Assembly (NCBI GenBank): GCA_946617225.1
Contig: CAMOJW010000004.1
Location: forward strand, 1 to 35,472
Reading direction: 5' to 3'
DNA: 35,472 nucleotides
Origin: an uncultured Lachnospiraceae bacterium
GTDB taxonomy: Bacteria; Bacillota; Clostridia; Lachnospirales; Lachnospiraceae
How positions within the stretch are numbered: position 1 is the stretch's first letter; every line of letters begins with the position of its first letter. Shown here piece after piece: positions 8,116 to 17,717 of this stretch. A model generated the notes under the pieces. That model was given only the letters and a program-made list of their open reading frames with translations. It was not told the origin of the DNA and made no database searches. A program made the position numbers and the translations under genes.

Positions 8116-8481
8116 TCAGAATTCAGAAGGATCGACCATCCGGCCGTCGCGCCAGATGCGCTCGAGGTCGTAGAGGAGACGGTTCTGGGCGTCGAAGACG
8201 TGGACGATGATGTCGCCAAAATCGAGTAGTACCCAGCCGGCGGCGTCGTAGCCTTCCGTCTGGCGGATGGGGCAGCCTGCCTTCTCCACGGCTTCCGTGA
8301 CGGCGTCTGCGAGAGCCTGGATCTGGGGTACGTTGTTGCCGCCCGCGATGATCATGTAATCGGCGAGGACGGAGACACCGCTGATGTCGATGACGCGGAT
8401 GTCGACGGCTTTTTTGTCTTCCAGGGCCTCAATGGCGATCTTCACAAGTCTGTTCGAATTGTTTAATTCCTGTGTGCTCAT
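8116..8481 (-). CDS. rsfS: Ribosomal silencing factor RsfS
   Basis: 121 residues from ATG 8481, preceded by GGAG at 6 nt. An upstream ATG at 8532 would add 17 residues not typical of the family. RsfS binds L14 on the 50S subunit and blocks subunit joining when nutrients are short. Family signatures are SVLADYMIIAGGNN (about 37-50) and WVLLDFGDIIVHVFD followed by YDLERIW (about 83-110). It is the last gene of the minus-strand run obg-yhbY-nadD-yqeK-rsfS. The nadD-yqeK-rsfS order is common in Firmicutes. Confidence 0.95.
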   Translation of the reverse strand: MSTQELNNSNRLVKIAIEALEDKKAVDIRVIDISGVSVLADYMIIAGGNNVPQIQALADAVTEAVEKAGCPIRQTEGYDAAGWVLLDFGDIIVHVFDAQNRLLYDLERIWRDGRMVDPSEF

Positions 8482-8539
8482 ATTCGTCTCCATTTCTTGA
8501 CGTTGTCTGTTGTCACGCAGCTGTCCGGTCATCTGAAGT

Positions 8540-9130
8540 TTACTGCTGTTCCTGGCGGCTGTGATAGTAAGCCCAGGTCCTCTGTGTCATGGGATCGATG
8601 CTGGCACCGGTGCTCTCGAGATAGGCCAGTGTGTCGGTCAGTATGAGGAGCAGGCAGGCATCGATGTCCTCGAAGGCAAGGCTGCGGACCTGCGGGAGGT
8701 CCGGGGCGACATTGCGTCCGGGCTCGATGTAGTCTGCGATGAAGATGATCTTCTCCAGGAGCGACATGCCGGGGCGCCCGGTGGTATGGTAGCGGATGGC
8801 ATTGAGGATGTCCGCATCCTGGACGCCGTAACGCGTCCTGGCCAGGACGCTGCCCGCCTTGGAGTGAAGGAGCGCGCCGGAGCTTCTCTCCTGCTCGCTG
8901 ATCTCAAGGCCGGCGTTTTCGCAGATCTTGATCATCTTGCGAAGATCCATACACTTGGCACAGTCGTGGAGGAGGCCGGCGAGTTCAGCCTTCTCCATGC
9001 TCTCCCCGTAGCACATGGCCATGGAAGCGGCCGTACCGGAGACACCCAGAGTATGGACGAAACGCTTGTAACCCATCTCCTTCTCAAGTTCACGGACCAG
9101 GGAGATCCTGTCGGTATTCTTCTCTGCCAT
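8540..9130 (-). CDS. yqeK: YqeK, HD-domain symmetrical dinucleoside tetraphosphatase
   Basis: 196 residues; AGGAG precedes the ATG by 6 nt. Members hydrolyse Ap4A to two ADP. HD-superfamily metal ligands are visible: His26 (RFVHTLGV), His55-Asp56 (LLHDCAK), His89 (LLHSKAG), His115 (RYHTTG) and Asp133 (FIADYIEPGR). It lies between nadD and rsfS, its usual place in Firmicutes. The 117-bp gap to nadD contains a 12-bp direct repeat and no gene. Confidence 0.94.
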   Translation of the reverse strand: MAEKNTDRISLVRELEKEMGYKRFVHTLGVSGTAASMAMCYGESMEKAELAGLLHDCAKCMDLRKMIKICENAGLEISEQERSSGALLHSKAGSVLARTRYGVQDADILNAIRYHTTGRPGMSLLEKIIFIADYIEPGRNVAPDLPQVRSLAFEDIDACLLLILTDTLAYLESTGASIDPMTQRTWAYYHSRQEQQ

Positions 9131-9164
9131 GCTGCTCTCCTGCTGTTCGGCACTGCAAGCCTGC

Positions 9165-9214
9165 GATCCTGCTCAGGACTGCAAAGACTGCCAGATCCCG
9201 AAGATCCTGCTCAG
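9165..9214. repeat. Direct repeat of 12 bp in the nadD-yqeK gap
   Basis: GATCCTGCTCAG occurs at 9165-9176 and 9203-9214, 38 bp apart. The sequence around both copies is rich in CTGC. It looks like a small local duplication. Confidence 0.6.
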
Positions 9215-9247
9215 ACCTGCACTGCGACCCGTTCTAGAAGGGGCTGT

Positions 9248-9862
9248 TCAGTCCTGCCTGTACAGGCCTCTATCTCTAATATACTCCTCCACGGCGTCCG
9301 GCACAAGGTAACGAATGCTGCGTCCCTGCCGCACGTTCTCCCGGATCTGGGTGGAGGAGATGCCGATGGCGGGGACGTCCAGGAACAGGATCCTGGCGCC
9401 GTAGTCCGCCTCGAGCTGCGCAGCGCCTGTGCGAAGGTTCTCCGGGCTGATCTGGTCGGGGCGGAGGGCTCCCACCACAGTACAGTGGGGGAAGATCCGC
9501 TCAGGGTATCTCCATGTCCCCATACTGCACACAGTGTCCGCGCCTACGATGTAGTAGAGCTCGTCGTCCGGATCCTCGGCGTGAAGGGCTTCCAGGGATT
9601 CGTAGGTGTAGCTCTTGCCTCCGCGGAGGACCTCCATGTCCGAGACGAGAAAACGGGGATTGCCGACGGCGGCCGCGCGGGTCATGGCCAGGCGGTCCTC
9701 CGCACTGCTGACGCTGTCGCTGCGATTTTCCTTGAAGTAGGATATGTAAGAAGGCATCAGAAGAACGCGGTCCAGACCCAGTTGGTCCGCCGCGGTCTCC
9801 GCAATGATCAGATGGCCCAAATGGATGGGGTCAAAAGTGCCCCCCAGGATCCCTGTCTTCAT
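9248..9862 (-). CDS. nadD: Nicotinate-nucleotide adenylyltransferase
   Basis: 204 residues, the usual size. It transfers AMP from ATP to nicotinate mononucleotide in NAD synthesis. The nucleotidyltransferase fold is marked by GGTFDPIHLGH (7-17) and ISSTQIREN (168-176). AAGGAG lies in the last codons of yhbY, and the ATG follows the yhbY stop by 3 bp, so the two are probably translationally coupled. Confidence 0.96.
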   Translation of the reverse strand: MKTGILGGTFDPIHLGHLIIAETAADQLGLDRVLLMPSYISYFKENRSDSVSSAEDRLAMTRAAAVGNPRFLVSDMEVLRGGKSYTYESLEALHAEDPDDELYYIVGADTVCSMGTWRYPERIFPHCTVVGALRPDQISPENLRTGAAQLEADYGARILFLDVPAIGISSTQIRENVRQGRSIRYLVPDAVEEYIRDRGLYRQD

Positions 9863-9865
9863 GGA

Positions 9866-10171
9866 TCATTCTCCTTTGGTCCTGGGAAGGACGATGACCG
9901 GGTCTTTCTTAAAGGGCTTGTAGAGGATGAATTTCCTGCCAATGACGCGCACCAGCTCGGAGCGGCTCCGCTCCGCCAGGATGGAGGCCACCTGCTTCGG
10001 ATCCTCTTCCACCGTCTTCATGATGGAACCCTTCAGCAGTTCCCGGGTGTTGAAGGCCTCTTCCACGGCCTCCACGGACTCCGGGCCGACGCCGTTCTTG
10101 CCGATCTGCACGACCGGATCGAGGCTGTTGGCCAGTCCGGTCAGATAAGCTCTCTGTTTGCTTGTGAGCAT
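9866..10171 (-). CDS. yhbY: YhbY/CRM-domain RNA-binding protein
   Basis: 101 residues, a single CRM (CRS1-YhbY) domain beginning MLTSKQRAYL and containing VVQIGKNGV; AGGAG precedes the ATG by 6 nt. Members associate with pre-50S particles. It lies between obg and nadD, as in many Firmicutes. The 67-bp gap to obg has a weak hairpin (CGCGG/CCGCG) followed by TTTTT, possibly a partial terminator. Confidence 0.93.
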   Translation of the reverse strand: MLTSKQRAYLTGLANSLDPVVQIGKNGVGPESVEAVEEAFNTRELLKGSIMKTVEEDPKQVASILAERSRSELVRVIGRKFILYKPFKKDPVIVLPRTKGE

Positions 10172-10238
10172 GTTTTTCTCCTGTTATATGTAAAAATGTA
10201 TCGCGGATCATTGACCGCGGTCCATCTGCCGCTGATCC

Positions 10239-11591
<1,353 letters not shown>

Positions 11592-11620
11592 TCATAGTCC
11601 TGTGTCCGTGTCCGGCCGCG

Positions 11621-11917
11621 TCACTCGTTGACAGCGTTCTCAACCGGGTGTACGGAAGCCTTCTTGCGGAACTTGCCGAAGCGCTCGAAACGAAGCACGC
11701 CGTCGGTGAGGGCGTACAGGGTGTCATCGCCGCCGATGCCTACGTTCAGGCCGGGGTGAATGCTGGTCCCGCGCTGTCTGTAAAGGATGTTGCCGGCCTT
11801 GACGAACTGGCCGTCGGCACGCTTGGCACCTAGCCTCTTGGCATTGGAGTCACGGCCGTTCTTGGTGGAGCCCATTCCCTTTTTATGAGCAAAAAACTGA
11901 AGATCTAATCTTAACAT
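11621..11917 (-). CDS. rpmA: 50S ribosomal protein L27
   Basis: 98 residues from ATG 11917. GGGAGG lies in the last codons of prp, and the ATG follows the prp TGA by one base. The N-terminus [14 protein letters not shown] carries the Firmicute extension, removed by Prp after the FF pair so that the mature N-terminus reaches the peptidyl-transferase centre. The remainder is a normal L27. A longer reading to 11974 was rejected because it overlaps prp and has no ribosome site. Confidence 0.97.
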   Translation of the reverse strand: MLRLDLQFFAHKKGMGSTKNGRDSNAKRLGAKRADGQFVKAGNILYRQRGTSIHPGLNVGIGGDDTLYALTDGVLRFERFGKFRKKASVHPVENAVNE

Positions 11918-11918
11918 A

Positions 11919-12251
11919 TCATGCCTCCCTGATCTCGAAATCCACAAACTCTGATCCGTACTGTTCGGCGGCATCTCGCACTCCCATCAGCAGACAATCC
12001 ACCAGGAGCGATGCCTTCTCGGAGGGTATTCCCGGAAAAGTGCACGAGAGTCTGGCACCGTCGTCCTCGTTATCGGCGTCCACCTCGATCTCCTCCTGAA
12101 GGAGCTGTTCCAGGCAGTTGACCGTGTTGATGGCGAGAACACTCAGCGCGGCACAGACGATATCCGTACCTGCCTCGGCGTACTCCGCGTGACCGTCCAG
12201 TGTGAAGGACTTCCAGAAGCCGTCCTTCCGTTCAAACAGTACGCTGGTCAT
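11919..12251 (-). CDS. prp: Ribosomal-processing cysteine protease Prp
   Basis: 110 residues. The catalytic pair is visible as His21 ([10 protein letters not shown]) and Cys33 (DIVCAALS). Prp cleaves the N-terminal extension of L27, and both partners are encoded side by side. Its ATG overlaps the rplU stop (TAATG) and no strong ribosome site precedes it, so it is probably made by translational coupling. The L21-Prp-L27 order is characteristic of Firmicutes. Confidence 0.95.
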   Translation of the reverse strand: MTSVLFERKDGFWKSFTLDGHAEYAEAGTDIVCAALSVLAINTVNCLEQLLQEEIEVDADNEDDGARLSCTFPGIPSEKASLLVDCLLMGVRDAAEQYGSEFVDFEIREA

Positions 12252-12556
12252 TACGCGTTGATCTTGTCGATCTTGACGCGGGTGAAGGGCTGTCTGTGAC
12301 CGTTCTTCTTGTGGTAGCCGCTCTTCCTCTTATAGCGATAGACCACTACCTTGCGCTGTCTGCCCTGATCCATGACCGTGCCTGTGACAGTAGCTGCCGC
12401 CACATCGGCGCCGACTTTGAGACCATCCGCGCTGACGGCGATGACCTTGTCAAAAGTCACTTCCGTTCCTGCTTCGCCTTCGATCTTCTCGATATCGATG
12501 ATATCGCCTTCGGAAACCTTGTACTGCTTTCCACCAGTTGCAATGATTGCGTACAT
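12251..12556 (-). CDS. rplU: 50S ribosomal protein L21
   Basis: 101 residues beginning MYAIIATGGKQYKV and ending GHRQPFTRVKIDKINA, full length for the family. L21 binds 23S rRNA in the large subunit. AGGAGG precedes the ATG by 8 nt. It is the first gene of rplU-prp-rpmA, with its own promoter and a leader of about 120 nt. Confidence 0.97.
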   Translation of the reverse strand: MYAIIATGGKQYKVSEGDIIDIEKIEGEAGTEVTFDKVIAVSADGLKVGADVAAATVTGTVMDQGRQRKVVVYRYKRKSGYHKKNGHRQPFTRVKIDKINA

Positions 12557-12680
12557 TGCGGTACCTCCTTTTTATTAAACTCGCTGACTGCGGCGGCGGT
12601 CCTTGGCGGAACGCTCTTCGTATCCGTGGCTGCAGTACCATACAGCGGGATATCATAGTGAGCCTCATCATGCGGCATAC
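12557..12680 (-). promoter_or_regulatory. rplU 5' leader, possible L21 autoregulatory RNA
   Basis: About 124 nt lie between the predicted start and the rplU ATG, with several short self-complementary stretches. Firmicutes are known to carry an L21 leader RNA here. I could not check the consensus, so this rests on position and length. Confidence 0.35.
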
Positions 12681-12686
12681 TCAGTT

Positions 12687-12715
12687 AAATTATCATTCCC
12701 TGCCCTTATTGTCAA
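12687..12715 (-). promoter_or_regulatory. rplU promoter
   Basis: On the minus strand a perfect -35 TTGACA (12710-12715) is followed 17 bp later by TAATTT (12687-12692). An alternative -10, GATAAT (12689-12694), has a 15-bp spacing. It starts 26 bp after the hisIE stop, with no convincing terminator between. Confidence 0.7.
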
Positions 12716-12740
12716 GCGTTTTCTAACAATTCTGACAGAA

Positions 12741-13952
12741 TCAGCTATCCTCTTCAGAGGAGCTCTTGTCGGTCCGGCGGCGGTTCAGTTCTTCGGAGAT
12801 ATCCTTCCAGTCGACGCCCTTCTCTTCCATCACCACCATCAGGTGGTAGAGGTAGTCGGAGATCTCGTAGACCAGCTCCTGGGGTTCGGGGTTTTTGGCC
12901 GCGATGATGATCTCGGTGCCCTCTTCGCCCAGTTTCTTGAGCATCTTGTCGATGCCCTTGTCGAACAGGTAATTGGTGTAGGAGCCCTCCAGCGGGTGTC
13001 TCCTGCGCTCCCGGATCGTCTCCATGTCCTCCTCCAGGATGCCCAGGCTCTGCGGCTGCTGTGTCTCGGACCGCAGGGTGACGATGTCGTTGAAGAAGCA
13101 GGAGTGGCTGCCGGTGTGGCAGGCCGCCCCGATCTGCGTGACCGTGGCCAGCAGGGTATCCTTGTCGCAGTCGGCCTTCAGGGAATGCACGAACTGGTAG
13201 TGGCCGCTGGTCTCCCCCTTGATCCACAGGCTCTGGCGGCTGCGGGAGAAATAGGTCATCCTGCCGGTGAGCAGGGTGTGCCTGTAGGCCTCTTCGTTCA
13301 TGTAGGCCAGCATCAGGACCTGCTGTGTGCCGGACTCCTGGACGATCACGGGGACCAGGCCGTCGGGGCCTTTTTTCAGGTCCTCGAACTGCAGGCCCGC
13401 CTCGATCCGGCGGACATGCATCCCGAGAGGCACGTCGATCAGTTCCACACTGAAAGGACGCTCCGCGGCAAGTCGCTCCGCGTCTCCGCTGTCCAGGCAC
13501 ACCAGGACGCCGATGTTCCGTGCGATGTCGGAAGTCCAGGAAAAATGATCTCCGGGGACGACGCAGGCGCCGATCCTCTCGCGGCCGAATTTGGCCGCCA
13601 CCTCTGCAGCCAGCAGGCAGTTGCTGCTCTTGGAGCAGTTCAGAAGAGCTGTGCGGCAGCCCGCGTAGAGGAGCTTTTTGATGTCCTCCATCCTCTTCAC
13701 ATTGCCCGCGCCGTGCACCGGGACGGGGCAGGAAGCGCAGATCCTGCGCAGTGTCAGCAGAGAGGCCTCGTGCTCCTCATCCGTCCCGGAAAGGTCAAAA
13801 ACGACCAGTTCATCGGCATTCTGCGCGAGTTTCTGTGCCAGCTGCGTGGCATCCGGGTCCAGGACCGTCCTGTCGGTGAGGCTCTGTACCGCCGCTTCCC
13901 TGAACAGGTACAGGGATGCGACACGTGCGACGTTGTCCATAGGCAGGTTCAT
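12741..13952 (-). CDS. hisIE: HisF-like / HisI / HisE fusion: phosphoribosyl-AMP cyclohydrolase and phosphoribosyl-ATP pyrophosphatase
   Basis: 403 residues from ATG 13952 (GAGGG at 8 nt); a GTG at 13967 lacks a ribosome site. Residues about 8-175 resemble part of a HisF/HisA TIM barrel (ADELVVFDLSGT, VHGAGNVKRMEDIKKLLYAG). The segment is short, and the position of HisF's first catalytic Asp reads SLYL. HisI follows at about 200-290 with metal ligands DCDKD (261-265) and Cys278/His279/Cys285 (CHTGSHSC). HisE is at about 320-395 with KLGEEGTE. HisI and HisE catalyse steps 3 and 2 of histidine synthesis. The N-terminal domain is probably non-catalytic (inference). It starts 11 bp after the hisD stop. 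Confidence 0.92.
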   Translation of the reverse strand: MNLPMDNVARVASLYLFREAAVQSLTDRTVLDPDATQLAQKLAQNADELVVFDLSGTDEEHEASLLTLRRICASCPVPVHGAGNVKRMEDIKKLLYAGCRTALLNCSKSSNCLLAAEVAAKFGRERIGACVVPGDHFSWTSDIARNIGVLVCLDSGDAERLAAERPFSVELIDVPLGMHVRRIEAGLQFEDLKKGPDGLVPVIVQESGTQQVLMLAYMNEEAYRHTLLTGRMTYFSRSRQSLWIKGETSGHYQFVHSLKADCDKDTLLATVTQIGAACHTGSHSCFFNDIVTLRSETQQPQSLGILEEDMETIRERRRHPLEGSYTNYLFDKGIDKMLKKLGEEGTEIIIAAKNPEPQELVYEISDYLYHLMVVMEEKGVDWKDISEELNRRRTDKSSSEEDS

Positions 13953-13963
13953 ACCGTTGTCCC

Positions 13964-15253
13964 TCACTCAAAACGTACGCGGATGGAATTGGCGTGGGCC
14001 GTGAGTCCCTCCGCTCTGGCAAATGTCTCGATATCCTCGTGTACCTTCTCCAGCGCGTCTTTGGAATAAGAGATGATGCTCGTCCTCTTGACAAAAGTGT
14101 CCACGCCCAGGGGCGAGAAGAAACGCGCCGTGCCGTTGGTGGGCAGGATGTGGTTGGGTCCCGCGAAATAATCGCCCAGCGGCTCGGAGGAATAGTTCCC
14201 CAGGAAGATGGCGCCGGCATTCCTGATCCCCGTCATGACCTGCCAGGGGTCGCGGGTCAGGATCTCCAGGTGCTCGGAGGCGATGACGTTGGCGGCATCC
14301 ACGAGGTCCTGCATGGTGTCGCCGATAAAGATATATCCGTAGTTGTCCAGGGACTGCCGGATGATATCGCGGCGCTCGAGGACCGTCAGGAACTCTTCGA
14401 TCTCTTTGCTCACATTCTCCGCGAGATTTTCATCCGTCGTCAGGAGGATGGCGCTCGCCATGGGATCGTGCTCTGCCTGGGACAGAAGATCGGCGGCCAC
14501 ATACCGGGGATCCGCCGTCTCGTCGGCGATCACCAGGATCTCGCTGGGACCGGCCACGGAATCGATGCCTGTGACGCCGAAGCAGGCCTTTTTGGCCAGT
14601 GCGACAAAGATATTGCCGGGTCCGGTGATCATATCCACTCTGGGAATGGTCTCCGTGCCATAGGCCATGGCGGCGATGGCCTGGGCCCCGCCCACCTTGT
14701 AGATCTCATCCGCACCGGCGATATCCGCGGCTACCAAAGTGCCTGCCGCCGCCCTGCCGTCCCTGCCGGGAGGAGTGGCCATGATGATGCGCGGTACACC
14801 GGCCGTCTTGGCGGGAACGATGTTCATGAGCACGCTGGAGGGATAGACCGCTCTGCCGCCCGGCACGTAGCAGCCGGAGGAGGCTACGGGGGTGATCTTC
14901 TGCCCCAGGATCACGCCGTCCTCGCGGGTGGTGATCCAGCTCTGTTTGATCTGCTTCTCGTGGAAAGCGCGGATGTTGGCAGCCGCTTTGCGCATCACTT
15001 CAATCAGGGCGGGATCGAGCTGCGCGTAGGCTTCCTTCAGCTCCTCCTCCGTCACGCGGAGCGCGGCAGCCGTCATTTTGACGCCGTCGAACTTCTCCGT
15101 ATAGCGCAGGATCGCCTCGTCGCCTGCATTCCGGACATCCTCGATGATATCGCGGACAGTTTTCTCATATTCGTTGTAGCCGGAAGGGTCTCTTCCGATC
15201 AGTTTCTCCAGTGCCCTGTCCCGGGACGCTTCTGTCAGTCTTACTGTCTTCAA
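13964..15253 (-). CDS. hisD: Histidinol dehydrogenase
   Basis: 429 residues, full length. It oxidises histidinol to histidine in two NAD-dependent steps. Zinc ligands fall at Gln259, His262, Asp361 and His420, within one residue of the E. coli positions, and His328 lies in the SEHLE motif. The start is TTG 15253, preceded by GAGGAG at 6 nt; no ATG or GTG nearby gives a normal N-terminus. It lies between hisG and hisIE. Confidence 0.96.
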   Translation of the reverse strand: MKTVRLTEASRDRALEKLIGRDPSGYNEYEKTVRDIIEDVRNAGDEAILRYTEKFDGVKMTAAALRVTEEELKEAYAQLDPALIEVMRKAAANIRAFHEKQIKQSWITTREDGVILGQKITPVASSGCYVPGGRAVYPSSVLMNIVPAKTAGVPRIIMATPPGRDGRAAAGTLVAADIAGADEIYKVGGAQAIAAMAYGTETIPRVDMITGPGNIFVALAKKACFGVTGIDSVAGPSEILVIADETADPRYVAADLLSQAEHDPMASAILLTTDENLAENVSKEIEEFLTVLERRDIIRQSLDNYGYIFIGDTMQDLVDAANVIASEHLEILTRDPWQVMTGIRNAGAIFLGNYSSEPLGDYFAGPNHILPTNGTARFFSPLGVDTFVKRTSIISYSKDALEKVHEDIETFARAEGLTAHANSIRVRFE

Positions 15254-15275
15254 TAGGATCTCCTCTCTGCGCGGG

Positions 15276-15938
15276 TCACTTGCGTCCTTCCGCTTCCAGC
15301 TGTTCCCGCAGACCGCCGATCACTTCGCGGATCCGCCGGGCTTTCAGCTGCATGGACACCTGGTTGACGATCATCCTGGCGGACAGGTCACAGACGTCCT
15401 CCAGTACCAGCAGTCCGTTCTCCTTCAGGGTGGAACCTGTCTCCACGATGTCCACGATGACATCCGAGAGACCGACGATAGGTCCGAGCTCCACGCTGCC
15501 GTTGAGTTTGATCAGTTCCACCGTCTGCTGGCGGCGGTGGTAGAAATAGTCCCTGGCGATCTCGGGATATTTGGTCGCGACCCGCAGCATGGCACCGCTG
15601 TCCAGCAGTTCTCTCGCCTCCGGCGGTCCCGCGACACACATCCTGCAACGCCCGAAGCCAAGGTCCAGCACCTCGTAGACGCGGCGGTTCTCCTCCAGGA
15701 CCACGTCCGATCCTACGACGCCCAGATCTGCCGCGCCGTACTCCACATAGGTGGGCACGTCCGGGCCCTTGGCCAGGAAAAAGTTCAGTTTCTGCTCCTC
15801 ATTGCGGAAGATCAGCTTGCGGGAGTGCTTGTCGGCCATCTCCTCGCAGGTATATCCCGCCCTGCCGAGCAGTTCCATGGTCCGGCCCGCCAGTCTTCCC
15901 TTGGTGAGCGCAATGGTCAGTTCTGTTATTCCCTGCAT
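15276..15938 (-). CDS. hisG: ATP phosphoribosyltransferase, short form, catalytic subunit
   Basis: 220 residues. This is the short HisG type, which lacks the C-terminal regulatory domain and needs HisZ. It catalyses the first step of histidine synthesis. Landmarks are ELTIALTKGRL, YGAADLGVVGSD and DIVETGSTLKENGL. AGGAGG precedes the ATG by 7 nt. It overlaps the end of hisZ by 13 bp, consistent with coupled synthesis of the two subunits. Confidence 0.96.
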   Translation of the reverse strand: MQGITELTIALTKGRLAGRTMELLGRAGYTCEEMADKHSRKLIFRNEEQKLNFFLAKGPDVPTYVEYGAADLGVVGSDVVLEENRRVYEVLDLGFGRCRMCVAGPPEARELLDSGAMLRVATKYPEIARDYFYHRRQQTVELIKLNGSVELGPIVGLSDVIVDIVETGSTLKENGLLVLEDVCDLSARMIVNQVSMQLKARRIREVIGGLREQLEAEGRK

Positions 15939-17122
15939 GCCGTTCCCTCCTGCTGTTCACTCTGCGCGTCCGGAATGAGGACGGCCGCCTTTCCCTGCGC
16001 GCGAAGGGAAGCAGCCTGTCTGAGGGATGTCCTGAAACTCGCGTCGTCACCGGCCTGATAAGACACTGTCTGCGCCTCCTCCGGTACGGAGACTTCGATC
16101 TTCTGCCTGCGCAGAGCCTCCATGAGAGGGTCCACGGCGATCATGGCGCCAACGGCCGGTGCATTCATACCAAAGAAGGACAGCAGTCGGTCATAGCGGC
16201 CTCCCGCCGCCACCGGTTCCCCGGTACCGTAGGTATAGGCCTTGAAGATCACGCCTGTGTAGTAATTGTATTTGCTCAGCAGGGACAGGTCATAGTTCAC
16301 ATGATCGGCGACTCCGTACTCTCGGAGCACCCCGTCCAGGCTGATCAGTCTCTCCAGTGCTTCCCTGGTCCGCTCGCTGCCGGCGGACTCCAGGAGCCTG
16401 CCCAGTTCCTGCCCGTTCTCCAGGAAATCGGCAAAAGACAGGAATTTATCCCGGACACTGCGGTCATAGCCGCGGCTCTTCAGGAGATCCTCGGCGGCAA
16501 AATAGTTCCTTCTCGAAATAGCGTCCCGCAGCTCCGCCTCGTCCTCGGCGGACAGGTCCGCCTCCCTGCACAGGCCGCGGAAGTACTCCGCGTTGCCGAT
16601 GCTGATACGGAATTCCTGCAGGCCCGTGGAAAGCAGGGACTCGATGAGCAGGGCGATCATCTCCGCGTCCGCGTGCACGGAGGGCTCGTTCATGAGCTCT
16701 GCGCCTATCTGGGTCGTCTCCCGGAGCTTGCCCTGCAGGTCACTGGCGTGATTGTAGAAAGCGCTGCCGCGGTAGCAGAACCGCAGCGGTGCGGTCTCCC
16801 CGCGGAAATAGCGGGAGGCCACTCTGGCCACGGAGGGCGTGAAGTCCGGCCGCAGGACCAGGGTGTTGCCCTCCTTGTCAAAGAACTTGTACAGTTCCCT
16901 GGAGGGAGTCGTCCCCACTTCATTGGAAAACACGTCAAAAAACTCGATGGTGGGCGTCTCCAGCTGCTCATAGCCGTAGAGGCGCATTTTGTCCCCGATC
17001 CTGCCGAGGATGGTCTGTTTCTGCGCCATCTCCGCGCCGACACAGTCCCTGAGGCCCACCGGTGTGTGGAGCAGGTCCAGCTGCCGGCCGTGCTGTGTGG
17101 TCTTGATCTGTACTGGTGTCAT
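15926..17122 (-). CDS. hisZ: ATP phosphoribosyltransferase regulatory subunit HisZ
   Basis: 398 residues from ATG 17122 (GGGAGAG at 6 nt); a TTG at 17143 was not used. It is a histidyl-tRNA-synthetase-like protein without the anticodon domain. Class II synthetase motifs are visible (TPTIEFFDVF, LRPDFTPSVAR, AAGGRYDRL). It pairs with short HisG to give an octamer sensitive to histidine. It lies 58 bp after recU, and that gap has no T-box or attenuator that I can see. Confidence 0.94.
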   Translation of the reverse strand: MTPVQIKTTQHGRQLDLLHTPVGLRDCVGAEMAQKQTILGRIGDKMRLYGYEQLETPTIEFFDVFSNEVGTTPSRELYKFFDKEGNTLVLRPDFTPSVARVASRYFRGETAPLRFCYRGSAFYNHASDLQGKLRETTQIGAELMNEPSVHADAEMIALLIESLLSTGLQEFRISIGNAEYFRGLCREADLSAEDEAELRDAISRRNYFAAEDLLKSRGYDRSVRDKFLSFADFLENGQELGRLLESAGSERTREALERLISLDGVLREYGVADHVNYDLSLLSKYNYYTGVIFKAYTYGTGEPVAAGGRYDRLLSFFGMNAPAVGAMIAVDPLMEALRRQKIEVSVPEEAQTVSYQAGDDASFRTSLRQAASLRAQGKAAVLIPDAQSEQQEGTACRE

Positions 17123-17180
17123 GGCTGTCTCTCCCGCCGGCAACGTCCGGCCGTCTCACACGCGGACCCGTTCCGCGATA

Positions 17181-17717
17181 TCATCCGTCCCTCTCCGCAA
17201 GGTCCTTGTTGATCATCTCCAGGTAGGGGACCATCACGCCCTGTTTTCTGGGCAGGATCCAGGTCAGGTCCAGTTCGTCGTAGCGGAAGCTCTTGCGTCC
17301 GCCCGCCTGCGCCCGCTCCCAGAAGGGGAGAAAATCCCTGAAAGGAAGGTAGTAGAACTGGTCCTCTTTGGTGAAGTATAAAAGGAAGAAGGCTATCCCC
17401 TGCTGCTGCTCGAACTCCCTCATGAACTCCACCTGGTGTTCGTGGACGTTGTGCAGGGCAAAAGTCGAAGAAGCGCACTCCTTGGCATCGAAACACACCG
17501 GAAGGCCCTGGATCACGCCGATATAGTCGACGGTGCTCTTCTTGTCAAAGTAAGCCAGGGTGATGTGCCTGTTCTCACTGTCGATCTTCATGGGGGTGAT
17601 GGGCGTGGGCACTTTCTGGATCAGGGCCAGTTTCTGCTCACGGTATCTCTCATTGGTCCGGTTGATCATCTCCTCCAGGAGCGATCCCCTCAGGCCTCTG
17701 GTCTTCCATGTACCCAT
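17181..17717 (-). CDS. recU: Holliday junction resolvase RecU
   Basis: 178 residues; GGAAGGG lies upstream of the ATG. RecU is the Firmicute resolvase that cuts Holliday junctions during recombination and repair. Family features are LEEMINRTNERYR, KVPTPI, Asp64 (STVDY) and the catalytic FDAKE (76-80), where Bacillus RecU has an EAK motif. LHNVHEHQVEFM follows. The first 28 bp overlap the pseudouridine synthase gene. In Bacillus recU neighbours a penicillin-binding protein gene; here it precedes the his genes. Confidence 0.93.
   Translation of the reverse strand: MGTWKTRGLRGSLLEEMINRTNERYREQKLALIQKVPTPITPMKIDSENRHITLAYFDKKSTVDYIGVIQGLPVCFDAKECASSTFALHNVHEHQVEFMREFEQQQGIAFFLLYFTKEDQFYYLPFRDFLPFWERAQAGGRKSFRYDELDLTWILPRKQGVMVPYLEMINKDLAERDG

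Noticed and set aside
17123-17180. T-box or histidine attenuator before hisZ
   Set aside because: The gap is 58 bp, with no specifier loop, T-box sequence or terminator pair visible.
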